A stretch of DNA of 11,142 bases, taken from contig JAUNQQ010000030.1 in NCBI GenBank assembly GCA_030536095.1, forward strand, positions 1-11,142, in the 5' to 3' direction. This document shows positions 1 through 5,921 of the stretch, piece after piece. Position 1 is the first letter of the stretch. Each line of letters starts with the position of its first letter. Source of the DNA: Candidatus Saccharimonadota bacterium. GTDB taxonomy: Bacteria; Patescibacteriota; Saccharimonadia; Saccharimonadales; Saccharimonadaceae. The translations under genes and the position numbers were made by a program. The notes beneath the pieces were generated by a model. It saw only the letters and a program-made list of their open reading frames with translations. It did not search any database and was not told the DNA's origin.

Positions 1-28
1 TGGACAAAGCTAATGTTTTATTTTATTA

Positions 29-57
29 TTGCATTTTCTCTTGAGATGTGCTAGAAT
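29..57 (+). promoter_or_regulatory. Promoter of the surface-protein gene
   Basis: TTGCAT (29-34) and TAGAAT (52-57) are separated by 17 bp, with TGC directly before the -10 box, giving an extended -10. Transcription would start near base 64, leaving a leader of about 30 nt. A TTGAGA at 41-46 looks more like a -35 box but lies only 5 bp from the -10. Confidence 0.6.
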
Positions 58-93
58 AAACCTGATACGTTAAATAACAGGGAGAATTCAGCG

Positions 94-612
94 ATGAATC
101 AGTCATACAGCTCTAATCAGAAGTCTCAGAATGCTAAATTCGTTATTGTGACTGCTTTGGTAACTCTAGTCGTTCTAGGTATTGCGGTTTGGGGAATCGT
201 TTTTGTTGCAAATTATCAGAATAAAGGCAAGGGAGAGGTATCTTATACTGATAATATTCTACCTGGCGCCACTACACCCGCTTCTACTTCCGACCAGACC
301 GATTCTTCTGCTTCGGAAAATACTGAGCCAGAACCAGCCGAAGGAGTTTCTTCGACTACGGAGGGAGATAGTAATTCATCTGAATCCGGAAATACTGACA
401 AGAATGGATCATCTTCTCCTTGTTCGTCTGACTGCAATAAAAAATCTGATAATAACGTTTCGAGTAGCAATTCTGGAAAAGGCGGCAGCGGTGCCCCAGC
501 TTCCTCTGTTCCCAATACTGGCCCCGAGGATTTTTTGCCTATCACGCTATTGCTTGGCACTTTTGTTACATTTTTGACTTCCCAAAAACTAGTAAATCGT
601 GATATAATATAA
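94..612 (+). CDS. Ser-rich surface protein with sortase-like VPNTGP tail
   Basis: Probable cell-surface protein of 172 residues; no family recognised. A short polar N-terminus is followed by a membrane helix at about residues 16-39. Next comes a long Ser/Thr/Asn/Gly/Glu-rich, probably disordered segment (about 44-137). The C-terminus has VPNTG (139-143) followed by PED, a second hydrophobic helix (about 148-163) and a short tail with K165 and R169. This order resembles an LPXTG-type cell-wall sorting signal with Val for Leu and a weak basic tail. C110 and C114 form a CxxxC pair in the linker and are the only cysteines. The start at 94 is backed by an AGGGAGA Shine-Dalgarno (79-85) 8 nt upstream. 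The last codons overlap the -10 box of tRNA-Leu and the stop lies 4 nt from the tRNA. Anchoring by sortase is inferred; a plain two-helix membrane protein is the alternative. Confidence 0.8.
   Translation: MNQSYSSNQKSQNAKFVIVTALVTLVVLGIAVWGIVFVANYQNKGKGEVSYTDNILPGATTPASTSDQTDSSASENTEPEPAEGVSSTTEGDSNSSESGNTDKNGSSSPCSSDCNKKSDNNVSSSNSGKGGSGAPASSVPNTGPEDFLPITLLLGTFVTFLTSQKLVNRDII
579..608 (+). promoter_or_regulatory. Probable tRNA-Leu promoter inside the gene end
   Basis: A perfect TATAAT (603-608) lies in the final codons of the upstream gene. Its last base is 8 nt before the tRNA 5' end, so transcription would start at about 615. The -35 is weak: TTCCCA (579-584) at 18 bp spacing. A better-looking TTGACT (574-579) is 23 bp away, too far for a standard promoter. 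Confidence 0.5.
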
Positions 613-616
613 ATAT

Positions 617-702
617 GCCCGGGTGGTGGAATTGGTAGACACGTATGCCTTAGGAGCATATGCCGATAAAGCGTGCAGGTTCAAGTCCTGTCCCGGGCAC
701 CA
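617..702 (+). tRNA. tRNA-Leu (anticodon UAG)
   Basis: This is an 86-nt class II tRNA with the CCA end encoded (700-702). The acceptor stem GCCCGGG (617-623) pairs fully with CCCGGGC (692-698), with discriminator A699. The anticodon stem TATGC (644-648) pairs with GCATA (656-660) around the loop CTTAGGA, placing anticodon TAG at 651-653, which reads CUA and other CUN leucine codons. A long variable arm follows (about 661-674), as expected for Leu. The T arm has stem GCAGG and loop TTCAAGT. It starts 4 nt after the stop of the surface-protein gene and may be read both from its own promoter and by read-through. Confidence 0.97.
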
Positions 703-731
703 AATCTAGACTTCGATTATATTTCTTCCTA

Positions 732-764
732 CCCTCCATTGTAGATAAGAGGGGCTTTTATTTT
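732..764 (+). terminator. Weak intrinsic terminator after tRNA-Leu
   Basis: CCCTC (732-736) can pair with GAGGG (749-753) across a 12-nt loop, followed by gCTTTTATTTT. The stem is only 5 bp, so this is a weak candidate, but it sits where a tRNA terminator is expected, 30 nt past the CCA end. Confidence 0.4.
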
Positions 765-887
765 CTACTAATCATTTCCTTTTCGAGTGAATAGCCAGAT
801 TTTTACAATAAATCCAAGTCTCTCGCCGAAGAAGGAGAAATTTTAGGGAAACACGAAAAAGAGTCGAAGCTCCAGACTAAAATCCCA

Positions 888-916
888 TTGCACTTTCCTC
901 CGTCTTATGCTACAAT
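888..916 (+). promoter_or_regulatory. Promoter of fusA
   Basis: TTGCAC (888-893) and TACAAT (911-916) have an ideal 17-bp spacing, and TGC (908-910) gives an extended -10. Transcription would start near 923, leaving a 68-nt leader. The rest of the 288-nt gap between the tRNA and fusA (703-990) shows the weak tRNA terminator and one arm of an inverted repeat; I see no gene in it. Confidence 0.7.
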
Positions 917-927
917 TACCTAAACGC

Positions 928-948
928 CTGTTTTTTGTGGAGAAACAG
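928..948 (+). promoter_or_regulatory. Hairpin in the fusA leader
   Basis: CTGTTTTT (928-935) can pair with AGAAACAG (941-948), including one G-U pair, around the 5-nt loop tgtgg. It lies about 5 nt from the predicted 5' end of the fusA mRNA, where it could stabilise the transcript or take part in leader regulation. The stem is AU-rich, and the role is inference. The ribosome site AAAGG (977-981) is well downstream and free of this stem. Confidence 0.35.
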
Positions 949-990
949 AAAAATCTGGCCGGAATAATTAACTAATAAAGGTATAACTAT

Positions 991-3087
991 ATGTCAACTG
1001 AAATAAAAGATCTATCAAAGTTCCGCAATATTGGCATCATTGCTCATATTGACGCTGGAAAAACTACGACAACCGAGGCGATTCTTTATCGTACTGGCCT
1101 AAAGCATAAAATCGACCTAGTTAAAGGTGATACCGGTGGCGCTGAGACTGACTGGATGGAGCAGGAAAAGGAGCGCGGTATTACGATTACTTCCGCCGCC
1201 GTAACGGCTACTTGGAAGGGTTGTAAGATTAATATTATTGACACTCCAGGCCACATCGATTTTACCGCTGAGGTTGAGCGTTCACTTCGTGTGCTTGACG
1301 GCGCAGTCGTTGTCTTCGATGGAAAAATGGGTGTTGAGGCGCAGAGCGAAACCGTCTGGCGCCAAGCTACTAAATATGGTATTCCTCGCCTCTGCTTTGT
1401 AAATAAGATTAACCAGACCGGTGGTGATTTCTATAAATCCCTCGAGTCGATTCATAAGCGTCTTTCGAAGAATGCCGTCGCAATTCATCTGCCTATCGGT
1501 TTTGAGAAGGACATTTGCGGTGTAGTTGATTTGGTTGATATGAAGGCTTATACCTATAAAGACTATACTGATCACGAATTAACCGTCGGCGAAATCCCTG
1601 AAGATATGCTTGAAAAAGCGAAGAATGCTCGTGCTGTTTTAGTCGAAGAGGCAGTTTCAGCTGATGAAGAACTGATGAATAAATACTTCGAACAGGGTGA
1701 AGAAGCAATTACGACTGACGAGTTGAAGTCCGCGCTTCGCCGCCGTATTCTCGATGGAGATTTCTTCCTCGTAACCGGTGGTGATGGTCGTGGTGTAATC
1801 GTTGAAAAGGTTCTTGACCTTGTTGCCGACTATCTTCCTTCGCCGCTTGATCGTGATCAGGGACAGACCGTCGGTACAAATCCAAAATCTGGTGACGAAG
1901 AAATCCGAAAAGCTTCTGATTCAGAACCGTTGTGCGCTCTTGCCTTTAAGATCGCGACCGATCCTTTCGTTGGAAAGCTAATCTTCATTCGCGTCTACTC
2001 CGGCGTTCTAAAATCCGGTGAAACGATTCTAAATGCCACAACCGGAAACAAGGAGCGTGTTGGTCGTATCGTTCGGATGTTCGCTGATAAGCGTGAGGAA
2101 ATCGATCATATTGCCGCGGGTGATATTGCCGCCGTAGTCGGACTGAAGGATTGTACGACTGGTACAACCATCTGCGATCCGGCACATCCGATTCATCTTG
2201 AGTCGATTGAGTTTCCTGAACCGCCTGTCTCTATTGCCGTTGAACCAAAGACTAAGTCCGATCAGGAAAAAATGGCACTTGGTCTTTCTAAAATGGCCGA
2301 AGAAGATCCAACCTTCCGTGTTCATACTGATGAAGAAACTGGTCAGACGATTATCTCTGGTATGGGCGAGCTTCATCTCGAGATTATTATCGATCGTCTT
2401 CATCGTGAACATAATGTTGAAGCCTCAACCGGTGCTCCGCAGGTAGCTTACCGTGAAACTATTCGCGGAACCGCCGAAGCGCAGGGTAAATATGTTAAGC
2501 AGACCGGTGGTCGTGGTCAATACGGTGATGTTTGGGTGAAGTTTGAGCCGAATGAAGCTGGTAAGGGCTTTGAGTTTATCGACCAGATTAAGGGTGGTGT
2601 CGTTCCACAGGAATTCCGTAAGCCAGTTCAGCAGGGAATTGTTGAGACTTTGAATGGCGGTGTTATTGCCGGCTATCCGGTTGTTGACATTAAAGCAACT
2701 CTCTATGACGGCTCGTATCACGATGTTGACTCCTCCGAGCTTGCCTTCCATATGGCTGGTGCTCTCGCTACACGCGAAGGCGTGAAAAAGGCAAACCCAG
2801 TTTTGCTCGAGCCAGTAATGAAGCTCGAAATTACCACTCCAGAAGAATTCATGGGCGATGTTATCGGCGATATTAACTCTCGTCGTGGTCGGATTGACTC
2901 GATGGAAGACATGACTGGCGGCGCGAAGCTAATTAAGGCTTTTTGTCCGCTCGGAAATCTCTTTGGCTACACTTCCGACCTTCGCTCCATGTCGCAGGGT
3001 CGCGCTGCCTCCTCGATGGAACTCTTTGCTTATGAGGAAGTTCCGCCGAATGTTGCGCAGGAAATTATCGATGCGCGCAATAAATAA
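991..3087 (+). CDS. fusA: Elongation factor G with altered G4 and G5 motifs
   Basis: Translational GTPase that moves tRNAs and mRNA through the ribosome after peptide transfer and helps recycle ribosomes. At 698 residues it has the normal length. The G domain holds the P-loop AHIDAGKTT (18-26), RGITITSAA (62-70, switch I) and DTPGH (84-88) with the catalytic His88. Domains II (about 300-400), III (405-480), IV (480-605) and V (607-690) follow. The domain IV tip keeps YHDVDSSE (576-583), whose His577 matches the E. coli residue that contacts the decoding site. Two segments are odd: G4 reads N138-K-I-N141 where NKxD is expected, and the G5 region reads TGGDG (262-266) where bacterial EF-G usually has GSAFK. 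The start at 991 has AAAGG (977-981) 9 nt upstream. It is a single-gene unit with its own promoter and terminator, not joined to tuf or the S12/S7 genes within the window. Identity is certain; the effect of the changed motifs is unknown. Confidence 0.98.
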   Translation: MSTEIKDLSKFRNIGIIAHIDAGKTTTTEAILYRTGLKHKIDLVKGDTGGAETDWMEQEKERGITITSAAVTATWKGCKINIIDTPGHIDFTAEVERSLRVLDGAVVVFDGKMGVEAQSETVWRQATKYGIPRLCFVNKINQTGGDFYKSLESIHKRLSKNAVAIHLPIGFEKDICGVVDLVDMKAYTYKDYTDHELTVGEIPEDMLEKAKNARAVLVEEAVSADEELMNKYFEQGEEAITTDELKSALRRRILDGDFFLVTGGDGRGVIVEKVLDLVADYLPSPLDRDQGQTVGTNPKSGDEEIRKASDSEPLCALAFKIATDPFVGKLIFIRVYSGVLKSGETILNATTGNKERVGRIVRMFADKREEIDHIAAGDIAAVVGLKDCTTGTTICDPAHPIHLESIEFPEPPVSIAVEPKTKSDQEKMALGLSKMAEEDPTFRVHTDEETGQTIISGMGELHLEIIIDRLHREHNVEASTGAPQVAYRETIRGTAEAQGKYVKQTGGRGQYGDVWVKFEPNEAGKGFEFIDQIKGGVVPQEFRKPVQQGIVETLNGGVIAGYPVVDIKATLYDGSYHDVDSSELAFHMAGALATREGVKKANPVLLEPVMKLEITTPEEFMGDVIGDINSRRGRIDSMEDMTGGAKLIKAFCPLGNLFGYTSDLRSMSQGRAASSMELFAYEEVPPNVAQEIIDARNK

Positions 3088-3106
3088 GCACGATAAATAA
3101 CTTCAT

Positions 3107-3141
3107 AAATCGGGACAAAATAGATTGTCCCGATTTTATTT
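3107..3141 (+). terminator. Intrinsic terminator of fusA
   Basis: AAATCGGGACA (3107-3117) pairs perfectly with TGTCCCGATTT (3126-3136), an 11-bp stem with an 8-nt loop, followed by TATTTTA. It lies 20 nt after the fusA stop. The T-rich tail runs straight into the -35 box of the next promoter (3140-3145). Confidence 0.9.
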
Positions 3142-3168
3142 TACATTTTCCATAAAAAATGATATAAT
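3140..3168 (+). promoter_or_regulatory. Promoter of the Gly/Phe-rich gene
   Basis: TTTACA (3140-3145) and TATAAT (3163-3168) are 17 bp apart. Transcription would begin near 3175, giving a 29-nt leader. This near-consensus promoter directly after a strong terminator shows that the small gene downstream is an independent, probably well-expressed unit. Confidence 0.8.
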
Positions 3169-3193
3169 TACCATAAGCAAACGCTCGTTCTTT

Positions 3194-3199
3194 AGGAGG
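3194..3199 (+). promoter_or_regulatory. Full-consensus Shine-Dalgarno AGGAGG
   Basis: AGGAGG ends 4 nt before the ATG at 3204. It is the strongest ribosome site in the window and fixes the start of the Gly/Phe-rich gene. The close spacing is slightly shorter than typical. Confidence 0.85.
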
Positions 3200-3203
3200 A
3201 AAC

Positions 3204-3581
3204 ATGAGAAATTCGACCCGTCGTTCTAGTTCTCGGCTCCGGCGTCTCTTTAGTACAGGCTCAATTCATCTGAATCCTGAATCGGCCGAAGAGCTACTAG
3301 CTGAAACCCAAAGCGGCTCTTCTCACGACCCTGGTGACGGTGGTCATTATGGACCGTTTAGTTATGTTAGTCCCCTCGGCGGCGCCGTTGGTCATGCCCA
3401 TAGCTCCGGCCCTGGCGGCTTCGGTTATGGCTTCGGCCAGTTCGGTCATTTTGGCGGACCTGGACCAGGACCCGGTTTTGGTAATTTTGGTGGATTTGGT
3501 CCCGGTGGTTATGGCGGCCCAGGTTACGCCGGTTTCGGCGGTCCGGGCGATTTTGCTGGTGGCGGCTTCGGTGGCTTCTAG
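3204..3581 (+). CDS. Small protein: Arg-rich head, Gly/Phe-rich tail
   Basis: No family recognised. The 125 residues have three parts. An Arg/Ser-rich head has six Arg in the first 14 residues and none afterwards. A short acidic stretch (about 24-46) contains ESAEELLAET. The low-complexity tail (69-125) has 30 Gly, 11 Phe and 3 Tyr in 57 residues, with repeated FG, GGF and PGP units, ending in GGFGGF. The protein has no Lys, Cys or Trp and no obvious membrane helix, so it is probably disordered. The composition recalls FG-rich, condensate-forming or glycine-rich wall proteins; that is an analogy only. It is not a DnaJ G/F region, since no J domain is present. The gene has a near-consensus promoter, a full AGGAGG (3194-3199) 4 nt before the ATG and a strong terminator 32 nt after the stop, all of which support a real, well-expressed gene. 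Confidence 0.8.
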   Translation: MRNSTRRSSSRLRRLFSTGSIHLNPESAEELLAETQSGSSHDPGDGGHYGPFSYVSPLGGAVGHAHSSGPGGFGYGFGQFGHFGGPGPGPGFGNFGGFGPGGYGGPGYAGFGGPGDFAGGGFGGF

Positions 3582-3613
3582 TAATCCAACTCATCCAGAA
3601 TTCTCGTTTTCCG

Positions 3614-3640
3614 AAAGAGCAGGTTCCGCCTGCTCTTTTT
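3614..3640 (+). terminator. Intrinsic terminator of the Gly/Phe-rich gene
   Basis: AAAGAGCAGG (3614-3623) pairs with CCTGCTCTTT (3629-3638) around the loop ttccg, with the run of T extending to 3640. The 10-bp stem followed by T is a textbook intrinsic terminator, and it isolates the small gene from the ABC operon. Confidence 0.92.
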
Positions 3641-3690
3641 CCAGAGGTAATTTTCCGATAACTTAGTTATCTTTCGGTCATCAGTTTTTC

Positions 3691-3719
3691 TTGACTTTTA
3701 TTTATACCCAAATTATAAT
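3691..3719 (+). promoter_or_regulatory. Consensus promoter giving a leaderless ABC mRNA
   Basis: TTGACT (3691-3696) and TATAAT (3714-3719) are exactly 17 bp apart. Exactly six bases separate the -10 box from the ATG at 3726, so the expected start of transcription is the A of that ATG. No Shine-Dalgarno is present, which fits leaderless translation. Confidence 0.85.
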
Positions 3720-3725
3720 ATCCCT

Positions 3726-4460
3726 ATGCAACCAATTATCGAGGCAAAAAATCTTTCTAAAACCTACGGTAAACGCCAGACTTCTTTTCGCGCACTAAAA
3801 GACATTGACATAAAAATCAACGCTGGTGAATCTGTCGCAATCATTGGAAAATCCGGTTCTGGAAAGTCTACCCTGATGCATCTTCTAGCATTGCTTGATC
3901 GTCCGACAAGTGGCAACATCTATATTAATGGTAAAAATACCACAAAACTTAAAAAATCCGAGCTAAATTATCTTCGTAATCAGGAATTTGGCTTCGTTTT
4001 TCAGCAGTTTTTTATGAATGCGAGCGATACTGTTCTTGAAAATGTTATGCTTCCACTAAAAATCGCCAAGTCCAGTCCGTTCCGTCGTAAGGAACTTGCC
4101 TTGGACGCCCTAAAAACCGTCGGTCTCGCCGATAAGGCAAAAAATCGCGCGACTAATCTCTCCGGCGGTCAAAAACAGCGCACCTGTATTGCTCGCGCCA
4201 TTGTAAATAATCCAAAAATCATCTTTGCCGATGAACCGACCGGTAATCTTGATTCCGCTAATGGCGAAAAAATCACCAAGCTTCTCTTTGGCCTGAATCG
4301 CGAAAAAGGTGTTACCCTTGTTATCGTTACTCATGATGAAGACCTTGCTAAGCTCTGTAATCGCACTATACGTATCTCTGATGGTAAAATTTCCGCCGAA
4401 ACTAATAAGAACTCCGCTAAACCTACAAGAGAGAATATAACTCGGGAGAAAAACCAATGA
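3726..4460 (+). CDS. ABC transporter ATPase, MacB/LolD type
   Basis: Cytoplasmic ATPase that powers the permease encoded next to it. All motifs are intact in its 244 residues: A-loop Tyr14, Walker A GKSGSGKST (41-49), Q-loop Gln93 in FVFQQFF, signature LSGGQ (145-149), Walker B IIFADE (165-170) with the catalytic Glu170, and switch His203 in VTHDE. The layout and the ENVMLPL segment match the MacB/LolD/FtsE-like branch, whose members work by mechanotransmission and handle lipoproteins, peptides or antibiotics rather than nutrients. A Lys/Asn-rich tail (about 219-244) extends past the core. The gene heads a two-gene operon, appears to be translated from a leaderless mRNA, and its stop overlaps the permease start as ATGA. 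The substrate cannot be told from the sequence. FtsE is unlikely because the partner is a long MacB-type permease. Confidence 0.93.
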   Translation: MQPIIEAKNLSKTYGKRQTSFRALKDIDIKINAGESVAIIGKSGSGKSTLMHLLALLDRPTSGNIYINGKNTTKLKKSELNYLRNQEFGFVFQQFFMNASDTVLENVMLPLKIAKSSPFRRKELALDALKTVGLADKAKNRATNLSGGQKQRTCIARAIVNNPKIIFADEPTGNLDSANGEKITKLLFGLNREKGVTLVIVTHDEDLAKLCNRTIRISDGKISAETNKNSAKPTRENITREKNQ

Positions 4461-5794
4461 CCCTTTTTGATTTAATAAAAACCGCTAACCATAACCTTTT
4501 TAAGAACAAGCTCCGGACTTTTCTTACTCTTCTCGCAATTCTCGTTGGTTCTTTTGCGATTATTACTACTGTCGCCATCCAGTCCGGCGTAAATAATTTT
4601 CTTGATAAACAGGTTTCTTCTTTTGGCGGCAATGGTTTTATTGAGATTTTTCCAAAGAGCCTCGGTGAGGATTTAACCGACCAGACTTCTCTCGTCCAAA
4701 AACCAAAGGAATATAATCCTGAAAAATCCACTTCTGCTGGCCCAAATAAGATGCCTGCAATTACCGAGGAACAGATTGAGCGCGTAAAACATACCCCTGG
4801 TATTATCAGCGATTCAGTTATGGCCGGAAATTTTGCTAGTCTAACTTATGTCGAAAGTCCCGAAAATAAAAAACAGTTTACTATTAATACTAGTATCTTT
4901 CCTACTGGCAGTGCAGATTTCGATATGCAGTCCGGACGCATTCCTGATAATAATTCTGATTCTTACGAAATAATGTTTACATCTGATTGGACCGAAGCGC
5001 TCGGGTTTTCTAATCCCGAGGATGCACTGGGAAAATCCGTAAAGCTCGTTTATATTGATGAATACACAAAAAAGCCCAGTGAATTTTCCGCCAAAATCGT
5101 CGGTATTCAGAACCCGTCCGTAATGACTAGCGGCTCGCCCATCATTAACCAGACCTTAAATGACGATATTTATACTGCCAATCTAAAGAGTTATGCCTCG
5201 CTTCTTCCTGCCGATGAATATAATAAGCTAAAAAACGAGACGCATTTTCTCGCCGCCACTTATGACTACGAAAAATACTCATCCGCCGAAATAAAATCTT
5301 CGCTCGAAGATTTTGGTCTCACCGCTATGACCATCGAAGATATAATTGGTACGATCAAAACCTTCTTCGATGCCCTCGCCGCCATTCTTAATGCTTTCGG
5401 AGCAATTGCCCTGCTCGCCGCCGCAATCGGGATTATAAACACTCTCTTTATGGCTGTTCAGGAGCGCACGCGTGAAATCGGCCTCGAAAAAGCTCTCGGT
5501 CTTTCCTCGTTTAAGGTCTTTCTCGAATTTTCCATCGAGGCGATTCTAATTGGTTTCTGGGGCTCGCTTCTCGGTATCGCCCTCTCGACTATTGCGGGAA
5601 ACGCTCTCAATGCTTTTCTCCATCAGCCCGGAAATTATCTCGCCGACTTCCCGAGTTTTAATCTGGTTGAGTATTCGCCCGAATCAATTCTTCCGATTGT
5701 CTTATTGTTAATGACTATTTCTTTCATCGCCGGCACTGCGCCCGCTCGCGCCGCCGCGAAAAAAGACCCGATAGATGCTCTCCGTTACGAATAA
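4457..5794 (+). CDS. MacB/FtsX-type ABC permease
   Basis: Membrane subunit of the transporter, 445 residues. A cytoplasmic amphipathic start (FDLIKTANHNLFKNKLRT) leads to TM1 at about 17-42. A large extracytoplasmic domain of the MacB core type spans about 43-300. A C-terminal FtsX block follows with three helices near 300-332, 350-382 and 408-432. The conserved motif QERTREIGLEKALG sits on the cytoplasmic side between TM2 and TM3, and the protein ends PARAAAKKDPIDALRYE, typical of the family. The start codon overlaps the ATPase stop by 4 nt, indicating coupled translation and equal dosage. In a cell without an outer membrane such systems usually export peptides or antibiotics, or act on the envelope; which applies here is not visible. 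No clear terminator follows in the 127-nt gap before the next gene. Confidence 0.93.
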   Translation: MTLFDLIKTANHNLFKNKLRTFLTLLAILVGSFAIITTVAIQSGVNNFLDKQVSSFGGNGFIEIFPKSLGEDLTDQTSLVQKPKEYNPEKSTSAGPNKMPAITEEQIERVKHTPGIISDSVMAGNFASLTYVESPENKKQFTINTSIFPTGSADFDMQSGRIPDNNSDSYEIMFTSDWTEALGFSNPEDALGKSVKLVYIDEYTKKPSEFSAKIVGIQNPSVMTSGSPIINQTLNDDIYTANLKSYASLLPADEYNKLKNETHFLAATYDYEKYSSAEIKSSLEDFGLTAMTIEDIIGTIKTFFDALAAILNAFGAIALLAAAIGIINTLFMAVQERTREIGLEKALGLSSFKVFLEFSIEAILIGFWGSLLGIALSTIAGNALNAFLHQPGNYLADFPSFNLVEYSPESILPIVLLLMTISFIAGTAPARAAAKKDPIDALRYE

Positions 5795-5884
5795 TTTTCT
5801 CGCGATGAATTTAATAATGACGCGAAGCGAAGTTTTCTCATAGATTCTAAACATAAAACTCCAAACATTTAATTCCAATTTTCC

Positions 5885-5913
5885 TTCTTGATTTCTAATA
5901 TCTATGATATAAT
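5885..5913 (+). promoter_or_regulatory. Promoter of the glycan operon, near-leaderless
   Basis: TATAAT (5908-5913) is perfect; the -35 is weak (TTCTTG, 5885-5890, 17 bp spacing). The expected transcription start is about 5920, only two bases before the ATG at 5922. The AT-rich bases ahead of the ATG hold no Shine-Dalgarno. A second TATAAT at 5918-5923 overlaps the start codon and is unlikely to serve this gene. Confidence 0.6.
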
Positions 5914-5921
5914 GATATATA

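Larger units (their letters stand above)
794..959. repeat. 11-bp inverted repeat flanking the fusA promoter
   Basis: GCCAGATTTTT (794-804) is the exact reverse complement of AAAAATCTGGC (949-959). The arms sit 144 nt apart, one well upstream of the -35 and one inside the leader. Only the right arm is in the predicted fusA mRNA. It could be a pair of protein-binding sites or chance. Confidence 0.35.

Noticed and set aside
574-608. TTGACT (574-579) as the -35 for the tRNA -10 box
   Set aside because: The 23-bp spacing is well outside the range used by the main sigma factor.
243-659. 138-residue open frame on the - strand
   Set aside because: It lies opposite the surface-protein gene and crosses into tRNA-Leu. 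The long open frame follows from the Ser-rich composition of the + strand gene; there is no promoter or ribosome site, and every accepted gene is on +.
907-975. 22-codon open frame (ATG at 907) or 12-codon GTG version (937) ahead of fusA as a leader peptide
   Set aside because: The ATG lies before the predicted transcription start, inside the promoter, and neither start has a Shine-Dalgarno.
3334-3666. 110-residue open frame on + overlapping the Gly/Phe-rich gene
   Set aside because: It runs in another frame of the Gly-rich coding DNA, lacks a Shine-Dalgarno and continues through the terminator at 3614-3640, so it is a shadow.
5800-5825. TCGCG...CGCGA inverted repeat after the ABC permease as a terminator
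   Set aside because: The stem is only 5 bp with a 16-nt loop and is followed by a mixed sequence rather than a T-tract; too weak to call.
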